From Phialocephala subalpina (lineage: Eukaryota; Ascomycota; Leotiomycetes; Helotiales; Mollisiaceae), in assembly GCA_900073065.1 (NCBI GenBank), contig FJOG01000039.1:23964-87963 (forward strand): DNA of 64,000 bases. Reading direction: 5' to 3'. The first letter of the stretch is position 1. Every line of letters starts with the position of its first letter. The position numbers and the translations under genes are program-made. This document shows positions 46,353-57,497 of this stretch, piece by piece. The notes under the pieces are model-generated. The model was not told where the DNA came from. It made no database searches and was given only the letters and a program-made list of their open reading frames with translations.

Positions 46353-48185
46353 ATGGTGATGGACCGTGTGCTGCGTTTCTTCGGTCGCGATCCTAAAAGG
46401 CACAAAGGCGTTGTAAGCAATCAATCCCCATGGCCACGTCAAAACGATACTAATACGATCCAGCCTGGATCGCAGCTGAATATCGAGCTGTTCAAACCGC
46501 CATATACTGATGCATCGCAACCTTGGCCCCGAGAGGCGGCGTACATACCGACCAACAATCGACACTACTTGTCGCGCACTCTGGCAGAGGAGATGGGTCT
46601 CGATATTGATGATGAAAGCACAGCAGAAGTTCGATGGAGGGTGAAACGAACTCTCGGCGCGACATCATATACATGCTTGAGCAAATTCACGATCAGACAA
46701 GATCTGCCTTGCGATGTGATATTTGGGAACTTTGACGGGCTAGGAATGTTTCGAGGCTATCCAAACCCTTTCGAAGCAGCGACCAAGCATAATTTTAAGA
46801 CATCTTTCGACCTCTCAAAGTCGCGTCCGCCTCGCACAAATTCATGGGCGAAATTTACACAGAGAAAACTGTCTTGGGCGTCTTTCGATCGGACAAAAGA
46901 CAATTCGCGACGTTCGTCATTTCTAACGAAATCATCCCCTAGTATACCTACTACGAATGTTTTCCCCACCAATATTCCGCCTTCGAACGTAGATTTGGAA
47001 CCGAGGGCCATTCCAAAGTCGGATAACGAGGTGGATAAAAAGCCGGGAAGTGGCATTTACAGGCCAGAGGACACTGTACCAGTCGAAGGCACAGCAAGTC
47101 TGAAATTGCAATTGTCGAGTGTATCAGAAGAACCAAGGACACCACTTCCTGACACTGAAAGTCCGAACCGCAATGAATCTAAGGAGCTGGTGCGGGATCA
47201 GCAATTGCCGGCAGCCTCGCCGCTACCACTCGACTATGACTTCAAAGCATTACAGAAATTAGAGTACAATTGGAAAGTTGGCGTGAGGCCGGATTTGGCA
47301 CCAGTGGCGTCTGATACATTAAGAGATGAAATAAAGGGGTTTCATGTTACTTCGCAGCCGCAGCCGCAGCGACAAGGGGACCCGATATTGGTGAGACTTC
47401 TGCCGATTGACGAAGTGAAGAACGGGTTGTCCGCATTTAGCAGGCCAGGGTTAGACGCCGCTCTACAACAGTCGAAGGACTTGAAATCAAAACTTACTCC
47501 TGAGAGCAAGGCGGACATGAAGAATTCAAAGATGGAAGAACTGCTGTCGAGCCTAGACCCTTCGGTTGTTGAGCCAGACATTTCGAACGCTTCGAAATTT
47601 GTGCTGGAGAGTTCTGTAAACGACGACGAGAGTATTATGCCTGGTATTATGAAGATTTCAGGCACTGATAGCCAGAGCCCTGATATACCCGAAGGTTCAA
47701 TATCAGCTCAGAAGATCGGTGGAAATTTGGCGCCCCAAATCTCAGCTGCAGCAGATATGCCCAAAAACCACGGGAAAATTACATCCTACGGGGTGGAAAA
47801 GTTTCTCGAGCAAGGCACAGAAAACACGCAAGTACACAGCCATCGAACTGGCACAAATATGCCTGACGGATCTGATCAGTCCTCCATTCATCAACCCACT
47901 AGGCCTCGGCGAGTGAAGAATAGTCGGGATGTTCCCAGAATTAGAAGGGTGATGAGAAAAGAGCCGGCGGCTCAAACAGTCGAGTCTGCTACCATGCCAC
48001 GTTCTGATGGTTATTGGACTTGGGATAGTGCCGTGAATGGGTATTATCACATCGATTCAGACACGGGGTCTAGACATTGGTATGAAGATTCGGAATCCGA
48101 AGAGTCTCAAGAATCAGAGGACCGTGGAAGATCACAAGCTGGAATTCCTGGTCCACGTGAAATTCCGCCATTGAAGGACGATTAA
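46353..48185 (+). CDS. Large polar protein with degenerate retropepsin-like region and WW-like C-terminus
   Basis: A single 610-residue open frame, possibly intronless. Residues 65-135 contain NRHYLSRTLAEEMGLDI, then LSKFTIRQDLPCDVIFGNFD. This order resembles the 'LISR..AE.LGL' and 'DVILG' strands of retropepsin-like domains, although the DTG strand itself is missing. A long polar, Pro/Ser/Lys-rich middle follows. The C-terminus has DGYWTWDSAVNGYYHIDSDT and GSRHWYED, a tryptophan-and-tyrosine pattern like a WW domain, then an acidic tail. It may be a scaffold-type protein. The first ATG (MVMDRVLRFF) is used; the second at 46359 is equally likely. Confidence 0.75.
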   Translation: MVMDRVLRFFGRDPKRHKGVVSNQSPWPRQNDTNTIQPGSQLNIELFKPPYTDASQPWPREAAYIPTNNRHYLSRTLAEEMGLDIDDESTAEVRWRVKRTLGATSYTCLSKFTIRQDLPCDVIFGNFDGLGMFRGYPNPFEAATKHNFKTSFDLSKSRPPRTNSWAKFTQRKLSWASFDRTKDNSRRSSFLTKSSPSIPTTNVFPTNIPPSNVDLEPRAIPKSDNEVDKKPGSGIYRPEDTVPVEGTASLKLQLSSVSEEPRTPLPDTESPNRNESKELVRDQQLPAASPLPLDYDFKALQKLEYNWKVGVRPDLAPVASDTLRDEIKGFHVTSQPQPQRQGDPILVRLLPIDEVKNGLSAFSRPGLDAALQQSKDLKSKLTPESKADMKNSKMEELLSSLDPSVVEPDISNASKFVLESSVNDDESIMPGIMKISGTDSQSPDIPEGSISAQKIGGNLAPQISAAADMPKNHGKITSYGVEKFLEQGTENTQVHSHRTGTNMPDGSDQSSIHQPTRPRRVKNSRDVPRIRRVMRKEPAAQTVESATMPRSDGYWTWDSAVNGYYHIDSDTGSRHWYEDSESEESQESEDRGRSQAGIPGPREIPPLKDD

Positions 48186-50526
48186 TCTGAAGTTGGGGTG
48201 CACATCAGGCCGGACTTCCTAACGAGCAGGTTTCCCTTCTGCTGGACTCCCCAAAACTTATTGGATAGACCGCGTTCTGAGATTGTCAACGATGGTGTCT
48301 GTACAAAGTACACAGCGGCGCGTTAAGAGTCGAGACTACCCTCCGCAGACCACGTTGCTATGAGTGCTAGTCCAGGGGCATGTTTTTGATGGAATTCGCC
48401 CGCCTCGCTATGATAGCCTCTCCGTGCACTTTCCATGAATCTTGCCCTCACTTTGATGAACTCTATTCATCATTCCATTTTCATGAGGTGGATTTTGATG
48501 CATTTTTGGCATACCGTACCTTATCTTCCAGGTTATTAACGGTGGAAATCCCCTTGATCTCTGGATTAGTCGCTTAGCACGTACTTCTAGCTACGGAAAC
48601 CATGCCAAGAGCGAGGAAGGGGAAATAATGGCTATCTCGGGGTAGTCCAGTGTGAGTTAGGACTGCGCTCATGGAAAGGAGCTGACTCAAGACCGCCAAA
48701 AATATATATTCTCTTGTGTGTTATATGCTTTGGCCTATCCTCTCGGTGTGCTTCAGCAATTACTCGTCCCCCCATTAGAACTATCCGAAAATTCTTCGCT
48801 AGCTCCAAGCGACTAACTCAGTCCCGGACCACATGGCCGGGATCACAACTCCAAACATTCTATATTTACTTGTAAACACCTCCCAAAATTGAGTGAAACT
48901 CGCTTTGCAAATCTTCCTTCTGGCCCTACTTGGCTCTTTCTCAATATGTGCATTTACAAGCATTGCAAGTGTGACAAAATTGGCAATACCTTTTGAGTCT
49001 TTGACCCCAACTCCCCGAAATGTCCAATCACTCCGAATCCAAAACATCCGAGACAATCGATTCACCTTGACTCTGATAAATACACTTGACGTGCTCCTCG
49101 TCCAGGAAAGTCACTCGTGCTTGCTCACGTAGTAGGCCATTCTTATTATATGCTCTCACTTCTCACCTCGCTACACTCCACTTTTTGAGAAGAGACACAC
49201 AAGACGACGGCGCTCTTGAAAGTGGTTGTTAACGAAGATTCGGAACCTTTGGTGTATTTCTTGACGATAGCTATCGACCTCTCAAGACATGTGTTTCCAA
49301 TCAGGGTTTATCCTTATGGATACTCCACTAACTGGGGATTACCGAAAGCTCCCTGAGCTTGCCTGGAAACTTCAGGGAGGAGGATAGGCGGAGCCTTTGG
49401 ATATTCAGTTTCGCACCCGTGGTGCAGACTTGTCTTACCAAGGCAGATATTGCTGGCATTGGAGTTTCTGTCAGCTATTATTGCTTCGTTTTGGACAACA
49501 TCTGCCTCAGTTTTACCTGCTTCCCTAGATTTCCGATTTGAGCAATCGAACATAATTCCCACCAAATAGCGTTCCCATCGAACATTCTCGGATTCAGCTT
49601 TGATATGATGCGCATGCTGCAGACTCCCAACTTAAATTGCGACTTCCATTACAATACCCTGAGCTAAGCTGAAGCAACCTAACTCTAACCCTAATGTAAC
49701 CATCAACAGCGTGGTCAATACAAAAGTTTGACTGGCTCTTTCTCCAGCAGACACCGACAACACCGGTCACGATAGCCGCTACGTGACGCCGCCAGACCTG
49801 AGTATCATCATCATCTATTCAAATTGCAATCTATCGAGCGTGGAGTCTCTGTTTTACTAGATCTAGTGAGATGATTATGCTGCCCTGGGAATATTCCTCC
49901 GGCAGCTCAAATTGCCAGTCTAAAGCTGAATTGCAATAACATATGGTGTTTTCCTCTAATGGAGCGGTACAGGTGATGTGTGATATGGCAGAATAGGATA
50001 CGGGGACGTATACGGTATAAAGAACGAAGGGAGGGTTGGGAAGCGGTCCAGGTACGAGGTGGGAATGGTGGGATATTTTCTTCGCTTGAACATTAATTTG
50101 AAGTTTTCTAATAGTTTCCGGTTTCCTCGTTTACTGCATCGATCATTACGCAAATGCGATTACATTGTTCAGCAGGGAGACATGAGAATCGCCTTTTTGA
50201 CCATTGTACATGTGATAAAATCAAATAGACAATACCCCTCGCTAATAAAGATGAGGGATGTTCGCAGCCCAAGTCGATATATACACAGCAGGAAGAAAAT
50301 AAAGTGTTCGAAACAGTTCAACGAGCAAAAAGCTCGCGTAACGACATATATCAACAAGGAAGAAATGGATATCCCGTTGTGTATAAGCGTGGGTATTTCA
50401 CCCCCATAAATCTCTAAGACATCATCAAGTAAAGACAAAAGGAAAATAACGATCATAATGCAAGTGCAAATCACGCTAGTACGTTACTATAATATCCGCT
50501 CGACATGAGTCGGAAACTGAAAGTTT
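48186..50526. other. Long intergenic stretch, no supported gene
   Basis: About 2.3 kb without a gene that I can defend. Frames at 48380-48577 (+), 48799-49065 (-) and 49314-49565 (-) are short and lack motifs. A hydrophobic plus-strand stretch at 48893-48960 lacks an ATG start. Relic exons of a decayed gene are possible. Confidence 0.4.
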
Positions 50527-52520
50527 CATGCCACCAGAGGGATGCCACCAAACACTATCGTCCCGATCATGCCTGCCAATATGTGTTGAAGATGGTCGTA
50601 TCATGCCTATCGGCCGGATCGTGCAAGTAGTAGTTTCGGATACGGGAGCCTCGTTGAGAAGCCCTCAAGTACCCCGAGAAAGCTAAGAAGAAATCGTTTT
50701 CCTGTGCCTCCTCGCTAATGCAGGCAATGACTTCGTCGGGAACTTCTCCGTCGTATTGAATCACAGCCAAGGAAGTCTGCACCCCCTTTGCTCTCGACCA
50801 ATTGATAGCATAAGTCGAACCCCTTAGAAATGGGCCCCCCCCTGATATGGGCCACCTTCCCCACCAAAAAATCGATTTTTGAGGGTATTATAACTCTACT
50901 AAATGTTTATATATTATAATAAAATTAAAATTATTAAATATTTATAATATTTGAATAAATATTACTAATTTTAATTTTAATTTTTAATTTTTTTATTGAA
51001 TAATTAATATTTCAATTTCAATTTTTAAATTTATATATAAATTATATACAAATTATATTTTCTAAATAACTTTTTTAAAAATAAATAAAAATTAAAGTTA
51101 AAATTAAAATAAATTTGTTATTCTAGTATAGCCTCAAAAATTACGATTTAAAAAGTATACTATTAATAGTAACGTTGATATAAAATTCGCTTAAATTTTT
51201 TAATAAATTTTTTTTAAATTTTTTCAATTTCTCTAATTAAAACTGTACTATTAATAGAACAGCCTTCAAAACTCGTAATTCATATTGCACTAGTATAAAG
51301 TATTTTTAGAAATTTTAATCTTAAATTTATATTAATATTCGAAAAATAAAACTCAAAAAATAAAAAATAAAGTTTTAATTATTTAATAAAATATACCTTT
51401 TTTAATACTTTATAAAATTTAATAATTTTTAATTTATTATATTTTTATATTTGTAAAAAATACCTTTTTTTTAAAAAAGAAACTATATTTACAAATTATC
51501 AAAAGAGTTTTAATTAATTATAAAAAATATATAAAAGTTATCATTTTCAAAATTTATTTATTTAATATTAATAAATTCAAATATCATTAAAAAAATTACT
51601 ATATATTATATTTATATAATTAAAAGATATATTTAAATTTTATATTATTTTATTAACTCGTGGCGGAGTTATTAAGTTCTAAAAATAAGGGGTTTTAGTG
51701 TAAAAGGTGGCCCACATCAGGGGGGCGCCCACTTCTAGGGGGTTCGACTTATATCAGGATGGCACAAGCCGCAAAGGCGGTGATCCCGACTTCTAACTGG
51801 GAAATCGCAACGTGCCTAATACCGCAAGCTGTGATCAGAACAACCATCCATAGAATTTGAGCAATGGTAATGAGACGGACAAAGTTATCGCCCTTGCTTT
51901 TATCAAGCAGCTCTTCCTCCGATACAAAAGGCAAACGTTCGAGCATACCAGCCTCTGGGAGACGGTAAAGCTCGGAGGCGTTGATATGAAATGGATTGCC
52001 AAACTTGGATTTGAGAGTACTCGCATCTGTACCTGGAGGCATAGGCGTTTTCAGTTGCTCAGGAACATAACTCCGGATGACGGACCCTCCCATATCGGCA
52101 AATAGAGTGTGGTTCGATGACCAAGGTACGCCATCCTCCCTGGCAAGCCGCTGCAGTCAAGGCAGGTTGTGTTTAGCCAAAACCAGGCCCCCCCAAGTTC
52201 TTCATCAACAGATATTCAGGCGCAATGATGGTAATTAATATCCATTTAGTGCTTTTCCAACTTCTTTTCAATGTCCATTTGATGTTTACCATCCATCCTG
52301 GATCACGACCCTCTCGCTCTTCTGGAACATTGAGATGCTGTACACTCCGTGTGCAAGCCACGATAGTCAACAGGCAGCTCCAAATTATATCAAGCGTGCT
52401 TCGAGTGTTGGTAGAGGAGACGTAATTAACCACATCTGTAGGTTTGGTACAGATCGCTGGGAAGGTCTTGTAGGCATTGGCGAAGGTCGATAGGAAGGTG
52501 ACTGCCGCAAGGCTGCGCAT
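50527..52520 (-). pseudogene. Fungal integral membrane protein gene interrupted by a transposon
   Basis: The gene reads on the minus strand. The front part (52520 down to about 52180) has a signal-like MRSLAAVTFLSTFANAYKTF, then NTRSTLDIIWSCLLTIVACT and WKSTKWILITIIAPEYLLM. The next part has HTLFADMGGSVIRS and SKGDNFVRLITIAQILWMVV, ending in VGITAFAACAILI. A 937-bp element (50813-51749) then intervenes, and the frame resumes as INWSRAKGVQTSLAVIQYD. The pattern matches a widespread fungal multi-spanning membrane family ('NNTRGTFDIL...', 'HAFFADMGGF'). A splice near 52150-52200 and the last codons near 50527-50570 are not resolved. Function is unknown; the gene is probably inactive in this strain unless the element is removed. 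Confidence 0.7.
50813..51749. mobile_element. TIR DNA transposon/MITE, Tc1-mariner-like target site
   Basis: A 937-bp element with 46-bp terminal inverted repeats (50813-50858 and 51704-51749) that match at 42 of 46 positions by eye; both start AGTCGAACCCC. It is flanked by TA on each side (50811-50812 and 51750-51751), the target duplication used by Tc1/mariner-type elements. The interior is extremely AT-rich and encodes nothing. Three of the four repeat mismatches are transitions, which together with the AT content suggests RIP. It has no transposase, so it is a non-autonomous element or a gutted copy. Confidence 0.9.
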
Positions 52521-52812
52521 TGTGATGCCGAAAATGTCGGAGTTATGGCCGAAAATTGGAATCAGGAATAATCTTTAAGCTAGAGTACTCGATCGACTTC
52601 GAAGCGTAGTGTGCAGGAATCGGAAAATCTTGGTGATAAGTCTGTGAGAAGCAGTGCAAGGGAAGCAAAAATTGAGGTGTTGTCGTGAGGCAGGAGGGGG
52701 CGCCAATAGTTCGAACTATCTTTTAGCACTCGACTCACGCTTGTTCATGAGAAAGTGATAAGGCTGTGAAGGGTCTCATTAGATGAGCATGAAATGGATG
52801 ATGATCTTCCAG

Positions 52813-54896
52813 TCATTGCAGTCCCCAAAGTTCTCGCAACTGTTTGGATTTGTGGGACGTCTTCCAGCCAGTTGCCACCTCAATATCTCTCAGATGCTTC
52901 AGTGCTATCAATTTCTCATCTGCAGTGCTGCAATGTCGTGCTGCGATGAAGACTGGCTCTATGTTGTTGATCAAATTCGCACTGAGAATAGTTAAGATCA
53001 GCTTTTTCTTATGGAAAGTGTCGGCGTACTTGTCTTTTGCATTGATGGAGATTGCTATTAGACGACCAGCATGACACTTGACCGCGTACTAATACATATT
53101 GTTAGCAAATGGAAGCAAAAATATCTGAAGGTGACTTGCAATAGCTGGCAATTCTGCGGATGGTTCAACATAGCCTGTTTCTAGCAGAAGTATACATCCT
53201 GCATGAAAGAAAACATTGCCACAAACTAGACATATGATCAGTCGAACAAGCGGGAATGGATATTGGTCAAAACAGTGATTTACCTGCAGATGCATTGCTG
53301 AATATTATAGTTGAGATGGGCGCGTTCCCTGGGAGATCCACCTCGACGATGGGTTTCAACGCTTCGGGCCTTTCCAAGTTCCAAGTTTGAAGCGTTGACC
53401 AAAAAGTCCGAACCCTTCCCGGATCTTGAGAACTGTCGCGCACCTCAGAGAGCAAGTCTACGATCCGAGCAAATATTCGAATCGCGCGATTGGAGTATGA
53501 GTCCTGCAGCGGCGTGAAATTCCAATCGGGCGTGTCTCCAAACCAGACATCAGGTGGCAAGAAAGTTTTTCCTTTGGTCGAATATGCCATCCAGATATCT
53601 GCAAATCTACATCAGCATCCTTTGAACCACATTGATGCTTACACGTACCTAGACGAGCAAAAGCCCAATAAATTGCAGCAGGGAGGCCACTGGCTGACCG
53701 ACTCCACCGACTGCTTTTCAATAGAGTAGCACATTGAACAAAGGACTGTAGAGCATCCCCTGGATCCATAGACATTGCGCTGAACATGCAGTGAATGATA
53801 GTGGTCAGGATAAGTGTGTTGTCGTCGACAATGGCAGCGGCCAAACTTGTCGAGAAATCGTAGAGATCCTGGGAGACTTGGGGCTGGGATGTGGTAGCGC
53901 CAAGAAATTTAGAGGCCAGTGACATTGCTGCCGCACCAAGAGCAGCTGACTTGGTGACCAAATGACCATACAAGGCGGTGAAGTGTCTAAGAGAATTTGT
54001 TGTTTCGAACCAGGAAGCAATTTCCCGGAAGAAGACAGAGATCAGCTGGACTTTGAGACGATTATCGAATGGTATATCAGGGAGTGCGCGATAGGCTCGA
54101 GCAGTTGTGTCCAATGGCAAACCAACAGCTGGTTGAAGGATCTCTGTGCTGACATGAGGTCTCAAAGTCGGATTGAGGACGACGTCTGTCGCCTCGGAGT
54201 CTGGGCGGCGTTGGGGCTCACCGGTGAACCTTGTTGAGTGAAATATGTCGTCCGAAATAATAGCACTGTCTTCTGGTATTGCACCGTCTGCACCCTCAGT
54301 ACTTGGTGATGTTTCGGGGGATTGATGTGGTCTGCAAGAGAGCCTCGAAATACCAAGATACTCGGCTTCGAGCTCCGAAGTCTCATCGACGAACTAGGCG
54401 TGAGATGTGAGCAAACGATAACACAAGCACATCACCAATACTCGAGTGATAACAGAATCATGAAATGTAAAATGTAGACGCAATGGACGTCAATAGAATT
54501 AGACAATGATTTGGGACCTGCCGTCAAGTTCACAATCTGTTCCCGTTCCTCTTCGATGCCTTGAAGTGTCTCGGTTTCAGCATCCGACAGGGAGAACATT
54601 CGAGCTTGGTGGAAAGAGACCTTCACTCCCCAAGTGCATTTCTGCTGCAGTCTACGACAGTTCCTACAGTTCGGACTGATCTCGTCGCCTGTACTGATCA
54701 TCAGAATCCGGTTGATCACGTGGCATGAAATTCCTTAGACACGTCGCTTACACTTGATCCGATGCTCTCGACACGTTAGACTGTGGAAAGCGTTAGAAAG
54801 GGAGCGAGAGCTATTCCGGGCCACTGGAACGACTTACCACCCTCGACGAGAGCGATTGTGGACGGGCTTGGCCACCGTCCGATTGCTTCTGGCCAT
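52813..54896 (-). CDS. Zn2Cys6 fungal transcription factor
   Basis: A nuclear Zn(II)2Cys6 regulator. Exons are 54896-54838, 54780-54752, 54688 to about 54534, 54393-53649, 53598-53284, 53225-53140 and 53088-52813. The zinc cluster assembles across three exons as CLTCREHRIKC then CRNCRRLQQKC, spaced CX2CX6CX6CX2CX6C, followed by TWGVKVSFHQAR. The long middle region (LQPAVGLPLDTTARAYRALP, LRHFTALYGHLVTKSAALGA, DLPGNAPISTIIFSNASA) is typical of the Fungal_trans_2-like domain, and the protein ends RDIEVATGWKTSHKSKQLRE. Intron 53089-53139 begins GCAAGT, a GC-AG intron that keeps the frame. The exon 3/4 border (donor GTGAAC at 54533) is the least certain. The target genes are unknown. Confidence 0.87.
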
Positions 54897-55653
54897 TGAA
54901 AGATCAAGTAGTCAAGAATACCTACTTAGATAGCACCGACGCACAGAATTTGAGCGAATATTCCTTCAAGAACTGTCTCGGGAAGGTCAGGAGAAAAATT
55001 GGATGATTGTGGATTTGAAAGAAATGGGCGTGAAGCAAGACATAATTGAAGCAACTGCAACCTCGCTTGCACTTTCCTCCGATTATTAATAGAGCCTCTA
55101 GGGCCAATTTGGGCCTAGCCTCATATCGATACCTCGCCTCCCAATCGAGCTCGCATTTGCAGATTCTTACTCGTGCCTCCATTCTCCTGGCAAAGTCGTC
55201 CAAATGTTTTCGTTTATCCGGTAGGAGCTGCCCTTGCCGCGGCCTGATCCAGGTAATAACATCGAATACGCATAGGGCCGGCTGAGATGTGGTAGCTCGT
55301 TTCTCTCGCGACGCGTGAAGTGATCAGTAAGACAGCTGTGAGTGGAAGACTGCTAACCTGTTGAGATGTCCAGGAACGCCAGTTACTATAATTACCGTGT
55401 CGAACCAGTCGCAGCTCCACGAATAGTATACCGCGCAAAGCCTGATGTGGATAGGTTGAGACGTTCAGCCGTTTATGGTTTGACAGTCGATTTACACAAC
55501 GTCTCGCAGATGTCACCAAAGTACATAGGTCTCGCTCGCGGACTTCCTCGAATTGTTCTTAAACTTGGATGTCATGGATTTCACCCCGCCTCTGAGACGA
55601 GCATGCCTCCCCTGACGATACAACAGATATACTGACTTCAACTCCTTGAACAG
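54897..55653. other. Intergenic
   Basis: It should include the promoter of the Zn2Cys6 gene. Frames on both strands at 54922-55519 show no recognised motif. I looked for a Ser/Thr-rich exon upstream of the Cys-rich fragment and found none. Confidence 0.4.
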
Positions 55654-55880
55654 GCGTGCAAGACGTGTATTGCCCTGACGGCGGATCACAGTGTGCTACA
55701 GATGCAGATTGTGGCAGCGGCAGTGCCTGCTGGATCAACAACTGCTGTGGGTACAATATCTGCGCCCCAGTATCGAGTCTGTGCTCTCCAGCTAGTAAGC
55801 TTCGTCGTCAGGAGCTGACCTTGTCGAGTGGGCTGGAGAAGAGATGCGTGTTGGCTGTGTCAGGTGCGACATGCACGTGA
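55654..55880 (+). pseudogene. Cys-rich module, solitary 3' exon or gene fragment
   Basis: After an acceptor (TTGAACAG) the frame encodes GVQDVYCPDGGSQCATDADC, GSGSACWINNCCGYNICAPV and a basic tail, with a stop at 55880. It matches the last exon of the gap-containing secreted gene at 39574-40857 in cysteine spacing (TDADC, CW, NCCG-NICAP). No signal peptide or stalk exon was found upstream, so this may be a partial copy or a gene whose front I cannot see. Confidence 0.55.
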
Positions 55881-56407
55881 TGCAGTGGTGATGGGGCGTT
55901 TACTAGGGGAGAAACAGGGAGTCCGCTTTTGTTTCTGCATTGAGTCGTTTCGGCATATCAAATTCCAAAAAGGATTTCGCAAGGAAGGATAGTAAGAGGG
56001 GGGAAGTTTTGAGTGCTCGCATAGGGTTACAGTTGCTTTGATTGATAATGCTGTTTTAGCTAGCGTGAAATCTCACCGGTTCCCGCTCCCGTTTCTCGTC
56101 TGATCTTCTCACCTCGGATCGAGAAGTGGTCTTCCTAGCTTACTCGCAATATTTGCTCTGGCAACTGCAAGCGCATCCGGGACACATCAGCCTCGACTTC
56201 GAATTTCCTCAATCGAACAGATCAGAAGAGTTTGCATTGTCGAGGATGATCAATTATGACGTTTATCCAGGATGGAGCCGATCGATTGATGGCAAGCCTA
56301 TCAAGGCTTGGTCTATATAAACTGCCTTTCTCCCAGCTTGGCGTTTCTCTTTCTTCAGTTCATCGTTCAAGTCTTCTCAAGCTACAATTCTCGTTACTTC
56401 CAAAACA
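55881..56407. other. Intergenic, dehydrogenase promoter region
   Basis: A 527-base stretch before the plus-strand dehydrogenase. A TATATAA-like sequence occurs near 56313-56319, about 90 bases before the start codon. Confidence 0.4.
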
Positions 56408-57497
56408 ATGGCATCTCATCTCGTTTACCGCCTCTCAAATCGAGGCCCCAACCACACCCTCAAGCAGGTCTCAGAACCCAAACCCACAATCTCCAAACAC
56501 GAAGTTCTCGTCAAAATTGAAGGCATCTCCCTCAACTACCGCGACATCGTCATCGCAAACGGCACCTACCCCTTCCCCATCAAAGAAAACGTCGTCCCTT
56601 GTTCCGACGGCGCAGGCGAAGTCATCGAAGTCGGGTCTTCAGTCGAAGGTCTTGAAATCGGTGATCATGTTATTGCCAATTTCGATGCTATGAATCTCTA
56701 TGGACAACAGAAGACCTGGACTCACGGCCACGGAGGACCAATTGATGGTGTACTGAGAGAATATGCTGCTTTCCCTGCTTCGGTTTTGGTGAAGATTCCG
56801 AAGGAGGCGAAGATGAGCTTTACGCAGATGGCGAGCTTGGTTTGTACTGGTGTCACGGCTTGGAATGCTTTGTATGGGAATGTTCCTTTGAAGCCTGGGC
56901 AAACTGTTCTTTTCCAAGGTATGTCCACTTCCATCGTTCCTCACTTCTTCTAGACTAACATGAAATCTAGGTACCGGAGGCGTCTCCATCACCGGCCTCA
57001 TCCTCGCCAAAGCCGCCGGCGCAACAACAATCATCACTTCGTCCTCGGACTCCAAGCTTGCCCTCGTCAAGGAGAAATACGGCGTCGACCACACCATCAA
57101 CTACAAAACCCATCCCAACTGGGCGGCCGAAGCGCTGAAAATCGCCCCAACCGGCGTAGACTTCATCCTCGAAAACGGCGGCTCTGGCACCATCGGCCAA
57201 AGTCTAGAATGCATCACTCTAGGTGGAGTTATCGCAGTCATTGGACTTTTGGTTCAAGCGAAACAGGAGGATATGCCTGATGTTGCGGGGCTGGTTCTGG
57301 GACATGGCGCCATCGTGAGGGGCATTACGGTGGGGAGCAAGCAGTTGTTGGAGGAGCTGGTGAGGTTTGTGGTTGCGAGGGGACTGGAGATGCCGGTTGA
57401 TAAAACATTTGGGTTTGAGCCTGAGGAGGTGGAGAAAGCGTATGAGTATTTGAGAAGTGGGAGTCATGTAGGGAAGGTTTGTATTAGCTTGGAGTGA
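56408..57497 (+). CDS. MDR-superfamily alcohol dehydrogenase-like oxidoreductase
   Basis: A 345-residue NAD(P)H-dependent oxidoreductase of the medium-chain dehydrogenase/quinone oxidoreductase superfamily. Exons 56408-56918 and 56971-57497 flank a 52-nt intron placed exactly before the nucleotide-binding loop, which reads LFQGTGGVSITGLILAKAAG once joined. The catalytic fold starts with SKHEVLVKIEGISLNYRDIV, then NVVPCSDGAGEVIEVGSSVE and CTGVTAWNALYG. The C-terminus is EVEKAYEYLRSGSHVGKVCI. The usual zinc ligands are not evident, so it probably belongs to the zinc-independent group. The substrate is unknown. Confidence 0.92.

Noticed and set aside
48893..49132. Small secreted protein on the plus strand
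   Set aside because: The hydrophobic start lacks an ATG, and the following residues have no recognisable pattern.
49679..49700. CTAACTCTAACCCTAATG as an interstitial telomere repeat
   Set aside because: Only one exact CCCTAA unit is present beside degenerate neighbours; too short to call.
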